From Anaerocolumna sp. MB42-C2 (GTDB lineage: Bacteria; Bacillota; Clostridia; Lachnospirales; Lachnospiraceae), in assembly GCF_030913705.1 (NCBI RefSeq), contig NZ_CP133190.1, forward strand, positions 3,488,501 to 3,552,500: a DNA stretch of 64,000 nucleotides, written 5' to 3'. This document shows positions 1 to 8,064 of the stretch, one piece after another. The notes below the pieces were generated by a model. The model had not been told where the DNA came from. It saw only the letters and a list, made by a program, of their open reading frames with translations, and made no database searches. A program made the translations under genes and the position numbers. Positions within the stretch are counted from its first letter, which is position 1, and every line of letters begins with the position of its first letter.

Positions 1-450
1 GGAGCCGCATTTGTAATAGCCGCATTTTTATCTTTGTTACATCTTATTAAGTACAGGTTAGTTTTATCCGGATTTCTTTCTTTTCAGAATTTCCTTCAAG
101 TTGCAAAATCCAAACATAGTACTATTAACAAATTATCCAAAAGTCTTTATCAGGTAAAATCTGAGGTTGAATTTTTTATCTGCAGATTCCATAGCTATCC
201 GTCAAAACAAATAAAAAGCAGGGAAAGGGAAATAGAATCTAATAATTATACGGATCATCATAGTTATACCGAAAAACGTAATTATACCGGGAAAATTACA
301 TATCAGGAAGTCAGGGAGGAAGAAAATAAAAATACGTTACCGGCTATTGTTAATTATTGTGAGAACAGAAAAGGAAGTAAGCAGGGTGTCATTCATTTTT
401 CACCGGCAATTTTATTCGCTGTGCTAATTCATATCTTTCGTATTTATTAG
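1..450 (+). CDS. Prepilin peptidase-like protein, C-terminal part (gene starts before the window)
   Basis: Frame 1 is open from the first base to a stop at 448-450, so this is the 3' end of a gene. The visible 149 residues begin with a hydrophobic helix (AAFVIAAFLSLLHLIKYRL), continue with a polar, basic, Tyr-rich stretch, and end with a short hydrophobic segment (HFSPAILFAVLIHIF). A final helix of this kind after a cytosolic loop is how small A24 (TadV/CpaA) prepilin peptidases end. The position directly before tadZ and cpaF agrees with that. The catalytic GxGD region would lie outside the window, so the call rests on the tail and the context. Confidence 0.5.
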   Translation, partial: GAAFVIAAFLSLLHLIKYRLVLSGFLSFQNFLQVAKSKHSTINKLSKSLYQVKSEVEFFICRFHSYPSKQIKSREREIESNNYTDHHSYTEKRNYTGKITYQEVREEENKNTLPAIVNYCENRKGSKQGVIHFSPAILFAVLIHIFRIY

Positions 451-479
451 TATGAATAGTATTGCGTAAGACATACGAT

Positions 480-560
480 CCCAAAGCCTCGGACACGAGG
501 TTTGAAAAGAATAGCAAAAAACGCTATTCTTAAGGGTTTATACCCCTAAAGTGTGGGTAT
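480..560 (+). promoter_or_regulatory. Structured leader ahead of tadZ (three consecutive hairpins)
   Basis: Three stem-loops sit in a row in the gap before tadZ: CCTCG-GACA-CGAGG (487-500), a 9-bp perfect stem AAGAATAGC/GCTATTCTT with a 7-nt loop (507-531), and GGGT/ACCC (534-545). No U-tract follows any of them, so this is not a plain terminator. It could be a structured cis-regulatory leader of the Tad genes or an RNA processing site. No known riboswitch consensus was recognised. Confidence 0.35.
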
Positions 561-594
561 TGGTATGAAGTTATTAATAAGGGGGAATGTAATT

Positions 595-1590
595 TTGAGC
601 TCTTTAGCTATTTATGATACGGAAAGTGATTACGCAAACCATTTAATGGATTATTTAAAACGTAACCAAAAAAATTTGATGCAGATACGTGTTTTTACTA
701 ATCTACAAAGTCTAAAGGCATATATGGAAGAAAATTTCATTCATATATTATTAATTAATGAAAATTTACCACTAGACGAAGTTAACATGGATAATATAAG
801 AAACATATGCCTATTATCCGAAGAAAATGCAGTCTCAACTAATAATATATATCCTGTAATATATAAATATCAGTCAGCAGAAATTATTATGAAAGAACTA
901 TTATTATATTTTCCGGAACAATTGCTTCAAAGCAACAGGAAGAATACTTATGACACTAAAACCAAAATAATCAGTGTCTTTTCCATGCAAGCGGATGTTA
1001 TGCGGCAGGCTTTTGCATTTTCCCTTGCAAAACAATATTCAGCTATTAAAAAAACATTATACATCAATCTGGATACTCTTCCGGTATTATCTGAAATTCT
1101 GGGGTATAAAGCTGATATAGGCCTATCTGAATTAATTTATTTTCTAAAACAAAATCCATCCAATTTAAGTAACAAAATAAGCGGAGTTATTACAAAGCGA
1201 CAAAATCTTGATTCTTTAGAGGGTGTATCTTTTGGACCTGATTTATTTGAACTAACACCTGAAGATATTGCGCTATGGCTAGGCGAATTGCAGTTAAATG
1301 CAGATTATGATGTTATTCTGTTTGATATCGGCTGTTATTCTCAAGGGGTATTAGAGGTATTCCGTAACAGCAGCCAGATATTGTGCCTGATAGCAGAAAA
1401 CAACTGGGATGAGGTTAAATATAATGTGTTTAAGGACCAATTGAACTGGTCCGGATATACCGATGTTTTAGAAAAAATAACCCAGGTTACTGTTACGGAA
1501 GAAATAAGAGATGTACTGCATAATAGAATATATCAACGCTTTGATGTTGAAACCGGTGATTTTGATTTTATTTCAGGCTATATAAGATAG
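595..1590 (+). CDS. tadZ: TadZ/CpaE-like pilus localisation ATPase
   Basis: This is a ParA/MinD-related protein that places the Tad (Flp) pilus secretion machine. The start chosen is TTG 595, since GGGGG at 581-585 lies 9 bases before it; the upstream GTG at 553 has no ribosome binding site and lies next to the leader hairpins. The N-terminus LAIYDTESDYANHL is a receiver-like opening typical of clostridial TadZ. The middle (KIISVFSMQADVMRQAFAF) sits where the deviant Walker A should be but lacks the GK[ST] signature, as is common in atypical TadZ proteins. VILFDIG is the Walker B-like strand. The product is 331 aa. The next gene is cpaF, the standard order. Confidence 0.75.
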   Translation: MSSLAIYDTESDYANHLMDYLKRNQKNLMQIRVFTNLQSLKAYMEENFIHILLINENLPLDEVNMDNIRNICLLSEENAVSTNNIYPVIYKYQSAEIIMKELLLYFPEQLLQSNRKNTYDTKTKIISVFSMQADVMRQAFAFSLAKQYSAIKKTLYINLDTLPVLSEILGYKADIGLSELIYFLKQNPSNLSNKISGVITKRQNLDSLEGVSFGPDLFELTPEDIALWLGELQLNADYDVILFDIGCYSQGVLEVFRNSSQILCLIAENNWDEVKYNVFKDQLNWSGYTDVLEKITQVTVTEEIRDVLHNRIYQRFDVETGDFDFISGYIR

Positions 1591-1613
1591 AAGAAGTTTA
1601 TTTTTTGTGTCTC

Positions 1614-1657
1614 ACTCAATATTCAGTTTTCATTCGATTAAAAATCCGTTATTGAGT
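1614..1657 (+). other. Inverted repeat between tadZ and cpaF
   Basis: ACTCAATA (1614-1621) and TATTGAGT (1650-1657) are perfect 8-bp arms around an AT-rich 28-base loop in the 152-bp tadZ-cpaF gap. It has no U-tract. It may be a weak processing or pause site; the function is unknown. Confidence 0.3.
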
Positions 1658-1742
1658 ATTATTTATTTATTTTTATTTCTGCCATTGGCTGATATTTGCA
1701 TGAGGAAATGTTAATTAAATAAAATTTCGGATAGGAGGAAAG

Positions 1743-2630
1743 ATGGAAATAAAAAAACAGAAACTGCAGGATTTGGTAATTAAGCAGATCGATTTATCGA
1801 AAGAATTACAGGATGAAGAAATCCTGGAGGTAATAGATGAGATTCTGTTAAAAGAAAGTAAAAATAACTACATAAGCTTGCAGGATAAACGGCAGCTTAG
1901 GAAAGATATATTTAATTCAATCCGTAGATTGGATATATTACAGGAGTTAATTGAAGACAGTTCTATAACAGAAATTATGATTAATGGTTCTAATAATATA
2001 TTTATAGAACAAAATGGGGCAATCCATCCCTGGAATAAACAGTTTGAGTCAGTAAAGAAGCTGGAAGATGTTGTACAGCAGATTGTATCAAAATCAAACA
2101 GGATTATAAATGAGGCAAGTCCTATCGTGGATGCAAGATTATCGGACGGTTCCAGAGTTAATATTGTTCTCCCGCCGGTAGCCTTGGAAGGCCCCATAGT
2201 TACCATCAGGAAGTTCCCGGATAATCCCATTACGATAAAAAAGTTAATTCAAATTGGCTCCGTTACGGAAGAAGTTGCTAAGTTCCTGGAAAAATTAGTT
2301 ATAGCCGGATACAACATATTCATAAGCGGTGGTACCGGTTCAGGAAAAACAACATTTCTTAACGCACTTTCTAACTTTATTCCCAAAGATGAAAGAGTAA
2401 TCACCATAGAAGATTCAGCGGAACTTCAGATCAAAGCAATTCCGAACCTGGTTAAATTAGAAGCCCGTAATGCCAATGTGGAGGGTAAAAACGCAGTGAC
2501 TATAAGAGATCTTATAAAATCCAGCCTTAGAATGCGACCTGACCGAATCGTGGTGGGTGAAGTAAGGGATGCTGCAGCAATTGATATGCTTCAGGCTATG
2601 AACAGCGGTCATATATCATTAGCACTATAG
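1743..2630 (+). pseudogene. cpaF: CpaF/TadA secretion ATPase, cut by prophage insertion
   Basis: This is the ATPase of the Tad pilus (type II/IV secretion ATPase family). A strong AGGAGG lies before ATG 1743. Visible elements are the N-terminal domain with ITEIMINGSNNIFIE, the Walker A GGTGSGKTT (about residue 197), the Asp-box (TIEDSAEL) and the Walker B-region RPDRIVVGEVR. The family continues after MLQAMNxGH with DGSLSTGHANS and roughly 80-130 more residues. Here the frame leaves the family after His290 (2610-2612), reads ISLAL and stops at 2628-2630. A serine integrase gene starts its 3' end 9 bases later, so the gene was split by phage integration. The 3' half is absent from the window. 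Confidence 0.9.
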
Positions 2631-2638
2631 CAATATTG
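2600..2638 (+). other. Probable attL of the prophage, inside cpaF
   Basis: The switch from conserved CpaF codons to non-homologous sequence lies at about 2604-2613 (GGT CAT codons), just outside the 3' end of the serine integrase gene, where attL of this prophage class normally lies. The exact crossover dinucleotide cannot be set, because attR is missing. Confidence 0.65.
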
Positions 2639-4018
2639 TTACAAAAAAATAGGCTTTATAGTACGATCAGAATAAAATTGCACTTCTTGTAAAATAGATC
2701 GCCAGAACCACTTTTTTTTATTAAACTCAAAATTGTCATATATTTCTTCTATGTTGCTATCAAGCAACCTTTTTATAGGCCCGAGATCTTTTTTTGGTGT
2801 CTCAAATTGTGGAAGTGAGTTCAACTGTTCAAGATATCTTGCTCTATCAATTTTAAATTCATCCATAGTAATTAATTCATTTACATACAGGTCTTTTAGC
2901 CGTTCAATCTTAGCTTCGATTTTTTTCTTTTTTTCTGCAAAATTAACAACCGGAGCAACAGTGGCTTCATATTCACCTATGTATACTTCTATATCTTCTC
3001 TTAAATGTGATATTAGATATTTTTCAAGGGTACTCTCAAAGAGTATCTTTTTGTTGTCGCAAAGTTTAAGATCGAAATGCTTTTTGCATCGGTAACCACT
3101 ACGCTTATATCTTTTCCTGGTACCATCAAGTCGCGGATGTCCAATTCCTGATACCTGATGCGCCGCCATAGCGGCTCCGCAATCTCCGCATTTTACAAGA
3201 CCGCTAAACATGTATTCGTGAGTTTGGTTTTTGCGAATATTTTTAGATAATAGATGTTGTACCAGATCATAAGTTTCTTGGTCAATAATTGGATTGCAAT
3301 AGTTCTTATTACCCCTGTATTCGCCAATATAAATCCGGTTTTTAAGAATACTCCTGCGGTAAGTTGCCGCTGTTTTATTGATTCCATATTCCTCGCGCAT
3401 GTATTTCATAGTTTCAATTAAATTTCCAGTACGCTTATAACAATTAAACGTTGCAACAACATACTTTAAATCCTCATTTGGTACCAGGTGTTTATTTTCA
3501 ATTTTATATCCAAATGGAGTTGTACCGGAGATCACTTCCCCGTTTTTCACCTTGTTTTCAAATACTGCTAGAATACGCTCAGAATCGTTTTGGGCTTCTA
3601 ATTCGGCCCATGTCATTGATTGTGCTACAAAAGCCCTGCCGTGAGCTGTTGTCGTATCAAAAAAAGGTTGAGAAACGGCTGCCCAGGATACATTATGTTC
3701 TTCAAGCATAGCCTGAACATTAAGATAATGTCGTAGATTTCTAAACCATCTATCAAGTTTAGTAAATAATATAATGTCAATTTCTCCGGATTTTACATCA
3801 TCCATTAGGCGTGTAAACTCATCTCTTGATAATTTCTGTCCGGATATTCCGTCATCAATATAAGTATCATAGACAACAAGATCATCACGCCTTGTTACAT
3901 AATCTTGTAATGTTTCAAGCTGTTCACGGAGACTATCGCCAACTTTGGCTTGCCTATCGGAACTAACACGTAGGTATAGAGCGACGTGCTTTAAAGTTTT
4001 TTCTGGTTTTTTTAACAT
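2639..4018 (-). CDS. Large serine recombinase (prophage integrase)
   Basis: This is a site-specific integrase of the large serine recombinase family, 459 aa. The N-terminal resolvase domain carries the nucleophile motif YLRVSSDRQ (Ser at residue 19 or 20) and further catalytic-domain signatures DDGISG and FTKLDRWFRN. A recombinase domain follows (GTTPFGYKIEN). A zinc-ribbon domain begins at CGDCG with later Cys residues (RCKKHFDLKLC), and a coiled-coil region (KKKKIEAKIERLKDL) follows, as in phage integrases. It reads toward the cpaF junction, with its stop 9 bases from the cpaF remnant's stop. It should still be able to bind attL, but its partner attR is gone. Confidence 0.93.
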   Translation of the reverse strand: MLKKPEKTLKHVALYLRVSSDRQAKVGDSLREQLETLQDYVTRRDDLVVYDTYIDDGISGQKLSRDEFTRLMDDVKSGEIDIILFTKLDRWFRNLRHYLNVQAMLEEHNVSWAAVSQPFFDTTTAHGRAFVAQSMTWAELEAQNDSERILAVFENKVKNGEVISGTTPFGYKIENKHLVPNEDLKYVVATFNCYKRTGNLIETMKYMREEYGINKTAATYRRSILKNRIYIGEYRGNKNYCNPIIDQETYDLVQHLLSKNIRKNQTHEYMFSGLVKCGDCGAAMAAHQVSGIGHPRLDGTRKRYKRSGYRCKKHFDLKLCDNKKILFESTLEKYLISHLREDIEVYIGEYEATVAPVVNFAEKKKKIEAKIERLKDLYVNELITMDEFKIDRARYLEQLNSLPQFETPKKDLGPIKRLLDSNIEEIYDNFEFNKKKWFWRSILQEVQFYSDRTIKPIFL

Positions 4019-4050
4019 AATATCACCTTATTCATTTATTTGTTTATGCA

Positions 4051-4515
4051 TTAAAACATTTTTAAAACAGATAGGCATGGCTCAAAAGAAATTATATAAT
4101 TATCTACCTTTATGTAAGTGCCAAATTTACTTTTGTAACAATTCAAAGCTTCACTAAGAAATTCTTCAGTTACATCCAGAAATTCAGCCATATCATATAA
4201 TGTGGTACAATGCGCGTTAAATGCTTTAATGATTCCTGTCAATCCTATCCTTTTATTAAATCCCCATAGTCTTCCATGGTATTCTTGCTTCTTATTATCA
4301 ACAATCTTCAAATTTACAATATTCCCAACATTTTTATAATAGTGCCCTAACTCCTCAGCTAAAACGCAAGTTTTTTCTCTTAATGTAGGTATATCTTTAC
4401 TAATGCCTAATTTATTGTTTTTACAAAGCCCTTTTGACCTTGAATTAAAACGCTTTTCAATAACCTCAATACCATTATTGTATGCCTCATCTACAAGCAA
4501 TTCGTACTGATTCAA
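4051..4515 (-). CDS. ImmA/IrrE-family metallopeptidase
   Basis: Phage-encoded protease that typically cleaves or inactivates the neighbouring CI-like repressor on induction. The motif LAEELGHYYKNVG is the family's zinc-binding helix in the EELGH variant; the first His of the classical HExxH is replaced by Glu in this phage subgroup. The TTG start at 4515 was chosen because AGGGGTG lies just upstream and gives LNQYELLVDEAYNNGIEV, a normal family beginning; it starts 11 bases after the repressor stop, so both genes share a transcript. Length 154 aa. Confidence 0.8.
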   Translation of the reverse strand: MNQYELLVDEAYNNGIEVIEKRFNSRSKGLCKNNKLGISKDIPTLREKTCVLAEELGHYYKNVGNIVNLKIVDNKKQEYHGRLWGFNKRIGLTGIIKAFNAHCTTLYDMAEFLDVTEEFLSEALNCYKSKFGTYIKVDNYIISFEPCLSVLKMF

Positions 4516-4525
4516 ACTATCACCC

Positions 4526-5011
4526 CTATAACTCGTCAATATCTTTCTGAATAAGCTTTTGTTCTTCCTCATCATCTGCAAAATCATTATGTGCTGCTCT
4601 CAGTTCTAAATCATGAGCTTTTTGTAAATTCATAAGCTGATTTAAATATTCACAGGCAGCTTTTTTGGTCATACCGTTAAAAGCATTTAAATACGTGGTA
4701 AGACGTTTCAACATTTTCTTATCATCGTTGGATAAGGTTCGGTAAATTGCAAGCAAATCCTGTTCATCTTGAGACACTGAATCAGATTGATCTTTTTTAT
4801 CTTCAATTAAATCTGCTTTTTCAATTCCAAAATATTTAGCAAGCATTTCAATTTTATCTATGCGAGGATAGATATTTCCATTAACCCAGTCTGTAAATGT
4901 TGAATAACTAACTCCAAGTTCCGAACATATGTCATTTCGTGTCTTATTATTTAGCTCCATATACTTTCTGATGTTTCTTGCAATAATTTCTTTATTACCC
5001 AACCCGCTCAT
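4526..5011 (-). CDS. CI-like XRE-family phage repressor
   Basis: The N-terminal HTH_3 domain (about residues 5-62) carries the recognition helix region ICSELGVSYSTFTDWVNG. A Glu/Asp-rich linker and a C-terminal helical region (residues ~75-160) follow. It should maintain lysogeny and be the target of ImmA next door. ATG 5011 is the preferred start; GTG 5023 is possible but poorly supported by a ribosome binding site. It is divergent from the Cro-like gene at 5248 with operator palindromes between them. Confidence 0.85.
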   Translation of the reverse strand: MSGLGNKEIIARNIRKYMELNNKTRNDICSELGVSYSTFTDWVNGNIYPRIDKIEMLAKYFGIEKADLIEDKKDQSDSVSQDEQDLLAIYRTLSNDDKKMLKRLTTYLNAFNGMTKKAACEYLNQLMNLQKAHDLELRAAHNDFADDEEEQKLIQKDIDEL

Positions 5012-5047
5012 TTTCAATACCACTTTCTTCTTATTTTTATGTAATAC

Positions 5048-5135
5048 ATTATACGACTATACCGTAAAAAAATCAAGAAGATTTTTAAAAAATTACGATA
5101 AAACCGTTGACAAAACGGTTAAACCGTTATACAAT
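5048..5135. promoter_or_regulatory. Divergent CI/Cro promoters with operator palindromes
   Basis: Plus strand: TTGACA (5107-5112), 17-base spacer, TACAAT (5130-5135), driving the cro side. Minus strand: TTGATT (read from 5076 to 5071), 17-base spacer, TATAAT (5053 to 5048), driving the repressor. The plus promoter spacer holds a near-perfect palindrome AACGGTT-A-AACCGTT. Related half sites (AACCGTT at 5102-5108, ATACCGTA within the minus spacer) repeat nearby. This is the immunity switch of the prophage. Confidence 0.8.
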
Positions 5136-5247
5136 GATTTCAAGAGGTTAGACAACTCGTAAATAAATACGAAATTACCTTGCAATTAGAATATGTTATT
5201 CGAATTGTTTAACATTTGCACACAAATATGAAGAATGGAGGTATTGT

Positions 5248-5454
5248 ATGGCAGGAATGAGCTTAAAAGCCTTAAGAGTCAACAAAGGATTAACTCAGGC
5301 TCAAGCAGCTGAAAAACTAGAAATATCAAAAGACACTCTAAGTAATTATGAACGCGGTAAGTCTTTTCCTGACGTTCCAGTTATTAGACGCATTGAAACT
5401 GTATATGGAGTAGGCTATAATGACATAATTTTTTTGCCTAAAAATAACGATTAA
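5248..5454 (+). CDS. Cro-like XRE-family regulator
   Basis: A 68-residue single HTH_3 domain protein: LRVNKGLTQAQAAEKL and DTLSNYERG are the helix-turn-helix segments. GGAGG lies 6 bases before ATG. First gene of the rightward phage operon and divergent from the CI-like gene, so the Cro/antirepressor side of the switch. A further operator-like half site (AAACCGTA) follows its stop. Confidence 0.8.
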   Translation: MAGMSLKALRVNKGLTQAQAAEKLEISKDTLSNYERGKSFPDVPVIRRIETVYGVGYNDIIFLPKNND

Positions 5455-5488
5455 ACCGTAATTTAATTAAAAATAGGAGGATTAATAA

Positions 5489-5620
5489 ATGGTTAAAGAA
5501 AAAACGTCAGCGGATCCCTATAAGGTATTTAAAGCTATCGCGGAAATATTATCAGAACAAGAGGGGGTAAAAATTACTCTTAAATCAGTTAGAAAAAAAG
5601 ATGAACAGAAATCAGCGTGA
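5489..5620 (+). CDS. Small phage protein, 43 aa
   Basis: Starts ATG 5489 with AGGAGG (5475-5480) and runs to TGA 5618. Composition is polar and basic (MVKEKTSADPYKVFKAIAEI...), with no signal or membrane segment. The strong ribosome binding site and tight packing between the Cro-like gene and the next small gene support it as real. Function not recognised. Confidence 0.55.
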   Translation: MVKEKTSADPYKVFKAIAEILSEQEGVKITLKSVRKKDEQKSA

Positions 5621-5636
5621 TAAAGGAGGAAGCCAT

Positions 5637-5816
5637 TTGAACGAACAGGAAGAGTTAAGAACTATATGCATTGACATTCCCAACAAAGTTTTTGAAATTA
5701 ATGGAGTGCCAATCCCAAAGGATTGCAATGGGTTAACAATACATTTCGAGAATGGCATATGGGAAATTAGTGAAACGCATAGATATCACTTTGGAGAATC
5801 TAAAATTGTTGTTTAA
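5637..5816 (+). CDS. Small phage protein, 59 aa
   Basis: TTG 5637 is the start because AAAGGAGG (5622-5629) precedes it by 7 bases. The product (starts MNEQEELRTICIDIPNKV) is a compact alpha/beta-looking soluble protein of unknown function. It ends overlapping by 17 bases the 3' end of the convergent DUF2513 gene. Confidence 0.55.
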   Translation: MNEQEELRTICIDIPNKVFEINGVPIPKDCNGLTIHFENGIWEISETHRYHFGESKIVV

Positions 5817-6174
5817 TTAATTCGGTAATAACACCAGTAGCTATTTTAGTTAAAGTATCAAGTGAGTACGATCCTATTTTACCAGCAACATTTTTTGTTT
5901 TGGTCCATACGTTATCTGATCGGATATTAGATAGGAATTCATGTCCGAGTGGAGATAAGTCTTGCACAACACAATCGCCGGTTAATGTATAAGATACTTT
6001 ATATAAATATCCATGTAAGTCGCATTGTCTAAGGTGGTATTCGATCTCTTCATAAGAGTAGCCAGGAAAATCATTTGGAACAGTATCTTCGCTAAATCTA
6101 TACTCATATTTTACGCCTGGAAGAGATTCAATTTTTAAAAGAATATTTCTAACGCAATCTGGATTAAGTTTCAT
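5800..6174 (-). CDS. DUF2513 domain protein
   Basis: MKLNPDCVRNILLKIE at the N-terminus, then SYEEIEYHLRQCDLHGYL and LTGDCVVQDLSPLGHEFL, is the usual DUF2513 layout: a winged-helix-like fold common in prophages and mobile elements of Firmicutes. ATG 6174 has AAAGGAG upstream; the longer frame start at 6219 lacks one. Length 124 aa. It is a lone minus-strand gene within the rightward early region and has its own promoter, so it may be expressed in the lysogen. Confidence 0.7.
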   Translation of the reverse strand: MKLNPDCVRNILLKIESLPGVKYEYRFSEDTVPNDFPGYSYEEIEYHLRQCDLHGYLYKVSYTLTGDCVVQDLSPLGHEFLSNIRSDNVWTKTKNVAGKIGSYSLDTLTKIATGVITELIKQQF

Positions 6175-6221
6175 AAGTGTATTCTCCTTTCCTATGTATT
6201 CCGGTGGCAGCCGGTACATTA

Positions 6222-6250
6222 ATTATAGGAGAAAAATGGAATAAAAACAA
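6222..6250 (-). promoter_or_regulatory. Promoter of the DUF2513 gene
   Basis: On the minus strand TTGTTT (6250-6245), a 17-base spacer and TATAAT (6227-6222) lie 48 bases before the DUF2513 start codon. A good vegetative promoter match. Confidence 0.6.
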
Positions 6251-6267
6251 GAATAAAGGAGGTATTA

Positions 6268-6495
6268 ATGAAGCAAAAGTATAAATCCCGCCTGCAGGCT
6301 TTACTGACCGTGATATTCTTCCTGGCTCTGATCTATGTATACGGTGTAGCCGGTTCCTCTGATTTAAACAAATTAACTGCAGGACAGGCCTTTGCAAGGG
6401 GGATGATTGGTGTAGCGTTTATGGCCGTATCGGTCATTACATATAAGCTCAGACTAATCCTGCTCTGCAGGAATGCACAAATACAAGTATCTTAA
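6268..6495 (+). CDS. Small membrane protein, probably chimeric at its C-terminus
   Basis: ATG 6268 follows AAAGGAGG. Two hydrophobic helices (about residues 10-28 and 45-60) indicate an integral membrane protein. The last ~16 codons (from ~6447) lie over the coding sequence of recT in another frame, so the original 3' end of this gene was probably lost in the same deletion that removed the start of recT. Function unknown. Confidence 0.45.
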   Translation: MKQKYKSRLQALLTVIFFLALIYVYGVAGSSDLNKLTAGQAFARGMIGVAFMAVSVITYKLRLILLCRNAQIQVS

Positions 6496-7223
6496 GTTCA
6501 GCTCTTTTGGGAGAGGCATTAAACCTTTCCCCGAGTCCTCAACTCGGACAATATTATATGGTTCCTTATAAGAAAAAGGATCGGCAGGGTCATGTAATTT
6601 CCGTGGAAGCTCAGTTTCAACTTGGAGCTAAAGGGTATAAGCAACTTGCCATGAGAACCGGTCAATATCTTGACATTGACTGCATCTATATCCATGAGGG
6701 TGAATATTTGGGCAGGGATCGGTTTAGCGGTAAATACAAGTTTGAATTTATCGAAGATGACGAAGTCAAGGAAAACTTACCTATTGTCGGGTACCTGGCT
6801 TACTTTGAGCTCCTGAATGGTTTTAAGAAGCAATTATACTGGTCTAGGGCCAAGATGGAAAAGCACGCAGATACATATTCCCAGGCTTTTAATCTGGAAG
6901 CTTATCGAAAGCTGCAAAAAGGTGAAATACCCAAAGAAGAGCTGTGGAAGTATTCTTCTTTCTGGTATAAGTCGTTTGACGAAATGGCCGAAAAGACCAT
7001 GATCCGTCAACTGATCAGTAAATGGGGAATCATGAGTATCGAAATGGAAGATGCTTATACCAGAGACATGTCCGTTATAGACGAGCAGGGTAATCCGCAA
7101 TACGTTGATAATAAGGAAGTTCCTATTGAGGATATTGTAGCTCATGAAATAAAAACAAATGCAAATACTGAGGAATTTACGGAACCTGAATGGCTGAAAC
7201 CGGAGGGAAAAGATGCAACTTAA
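6447..7223 (+). pseudogene. recT: RecT-family recombinase, 5' end deleted
   Basis: RecT anneals single strands in phage recombination. The frame is open from 6447 and reads AQTNPALQECTNTSILSSAL then GEALNLSPSPQLGQYYMVPY, the standard RecT core, followed by QFQLGAKGYKQLAMRTGQ. Normal proteins have 40-70 more residues before this. Here a stop (TAA 6444) comes first and no ATG exists until well inside the core. A TTG at 6507 could start a 238-aa form but has no ribosome binding site and would lose conserved residues. The upstream DNA encodes an unrelated membrane protein in another frame. Best read as a deletion product. Confidence 0.75.
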
Positions 7224-7914
7224 GTGTTTAGGCAGTAGTTCTTCCGGAAACTGTTATCTTTTAGAAAATAAGGAGGAATGCCTGGTACTGGAGGCAGGGA
7301 TTCCGTTCAAGGAAGTAAAAAAGGCTCTGGATTTCAACATAACAAAAATCGTTGGGGTTGTTATCAGCCACAGTCACGGAGATCATGCGAAATATTGTGA
7401 TGAATATCCCAAGGCAGGAATACCGATTTTTAAAGCCTATGAAATTATGACTCCGAATTTAGAGTTTGGCAACTTCCTGATTCGTCCTTTTAAATTAGAG
7501 CACGATGTTGAGTGTTATGGTTTTTATATCATGCATCAAGACATGGGACGTCTGGTATTTGCAACGGATACTTATTATGTGAAATATCACTTTTCAAATG
7601 TGAACCATATTATGATCGAGTGCAATTATAGCCAGAAGATTATTGATAATCGAAACCATCAAGGTGAAACAGTTAACGCTTTGCGTGACCGGGTATTGCA
7701 ATCACATATGGAACTTGAAACTTGCAAGGACTTTGTAAGAGCAAATACTACTTCAGACCTTTATACAGTGACGTTGATGCATTTATCTGATAGTAATTCG
7801 GATGAGAGACTGTTTTCAGAGGAAATTAACAATATTGTTGCCGGAGCCGGTACCAAAGTGTATGTAGCCAATAAAGGCGTAACGATAGATCTTGATCGTT
7901 TACCATTTCATTAA
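7213..7914 (+). CDS. MBL-fold metallohydrolase (phage recombination nuclease type)
   Basis: LKCLGSSSSGNCYLL at the start and the metal motif SHSHGDH (about residues 52-58), with later Asp/His ligands (ATDTYY, LMHLSD), define a metallo-beta-lactamase fold hydrolase of the YycJ-like group. These sit beside recT in many Firmicutes phages and probably act as DNA nucleases. It overlaps recT by 11 bases. 233 aa, apparently intact. Confidence 0.8.
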   Translation: MQLKCLGSSSSGNCYLLENKEECLVLEAGIPFKEVKKALDFNITKIVGVVISHSHGDHAKYCDEYPKAGIPIFKAYEIMTPNLEFGNFLIRPFKLEHDVECYGFYIMHQDMGRLVFATDTYYVKYHFSNVNHIMIECNYSQKIIDNRNHQGETVNALRDRVLQSHMELETCKDFVRANTTSDLYTVTLMHLSDSNSDERLFSEEINNIVAGAGTKVYVANKGVTIDLDRLPFH

Positions 7915-8019
7915 AGATCATGCGAGAACATGTAAAACTAGAAACTCATTCATTTCTTGTCTATGCAATGTATAACATATCACAGTGTAACCATATTACA
8001 TAGACTTCCTTATCCAAAT

Positions 8020-8045
8020 CCAGAGCGATGGGCATACCGCTCTGG
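8020..8045 (+). other. Hairpin upstream of the ERCC4 gene
   Basis: CCAGAGCG and CGCTCTGG form a perfect 8-bp stem with a 10-base loop, 2 to 4 bases before the ribosome binding site of the next gene. The surrounding 150-bp gap (7915-8064) holds no convincing gene. Possible translation control or remnant of a lost gene. Confidence 0.35.
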
Positions 8046-8064
8046 AGAAAGGAGAAATACATAA

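Noticed and set aside
480..560. c-di-GMP riboswitch call for the tadZ leader
   Set aside because: Only a short AAAGCCTC resemblance; no GGGCAAAC, no P2 tetraloop arrangement, no P1 closing.
1868..2230. Minus-strand open frame inside cpaF
   Set aside because: Shadow of the cpaF coding frame; no ribosome binding site and no protein-like composition.
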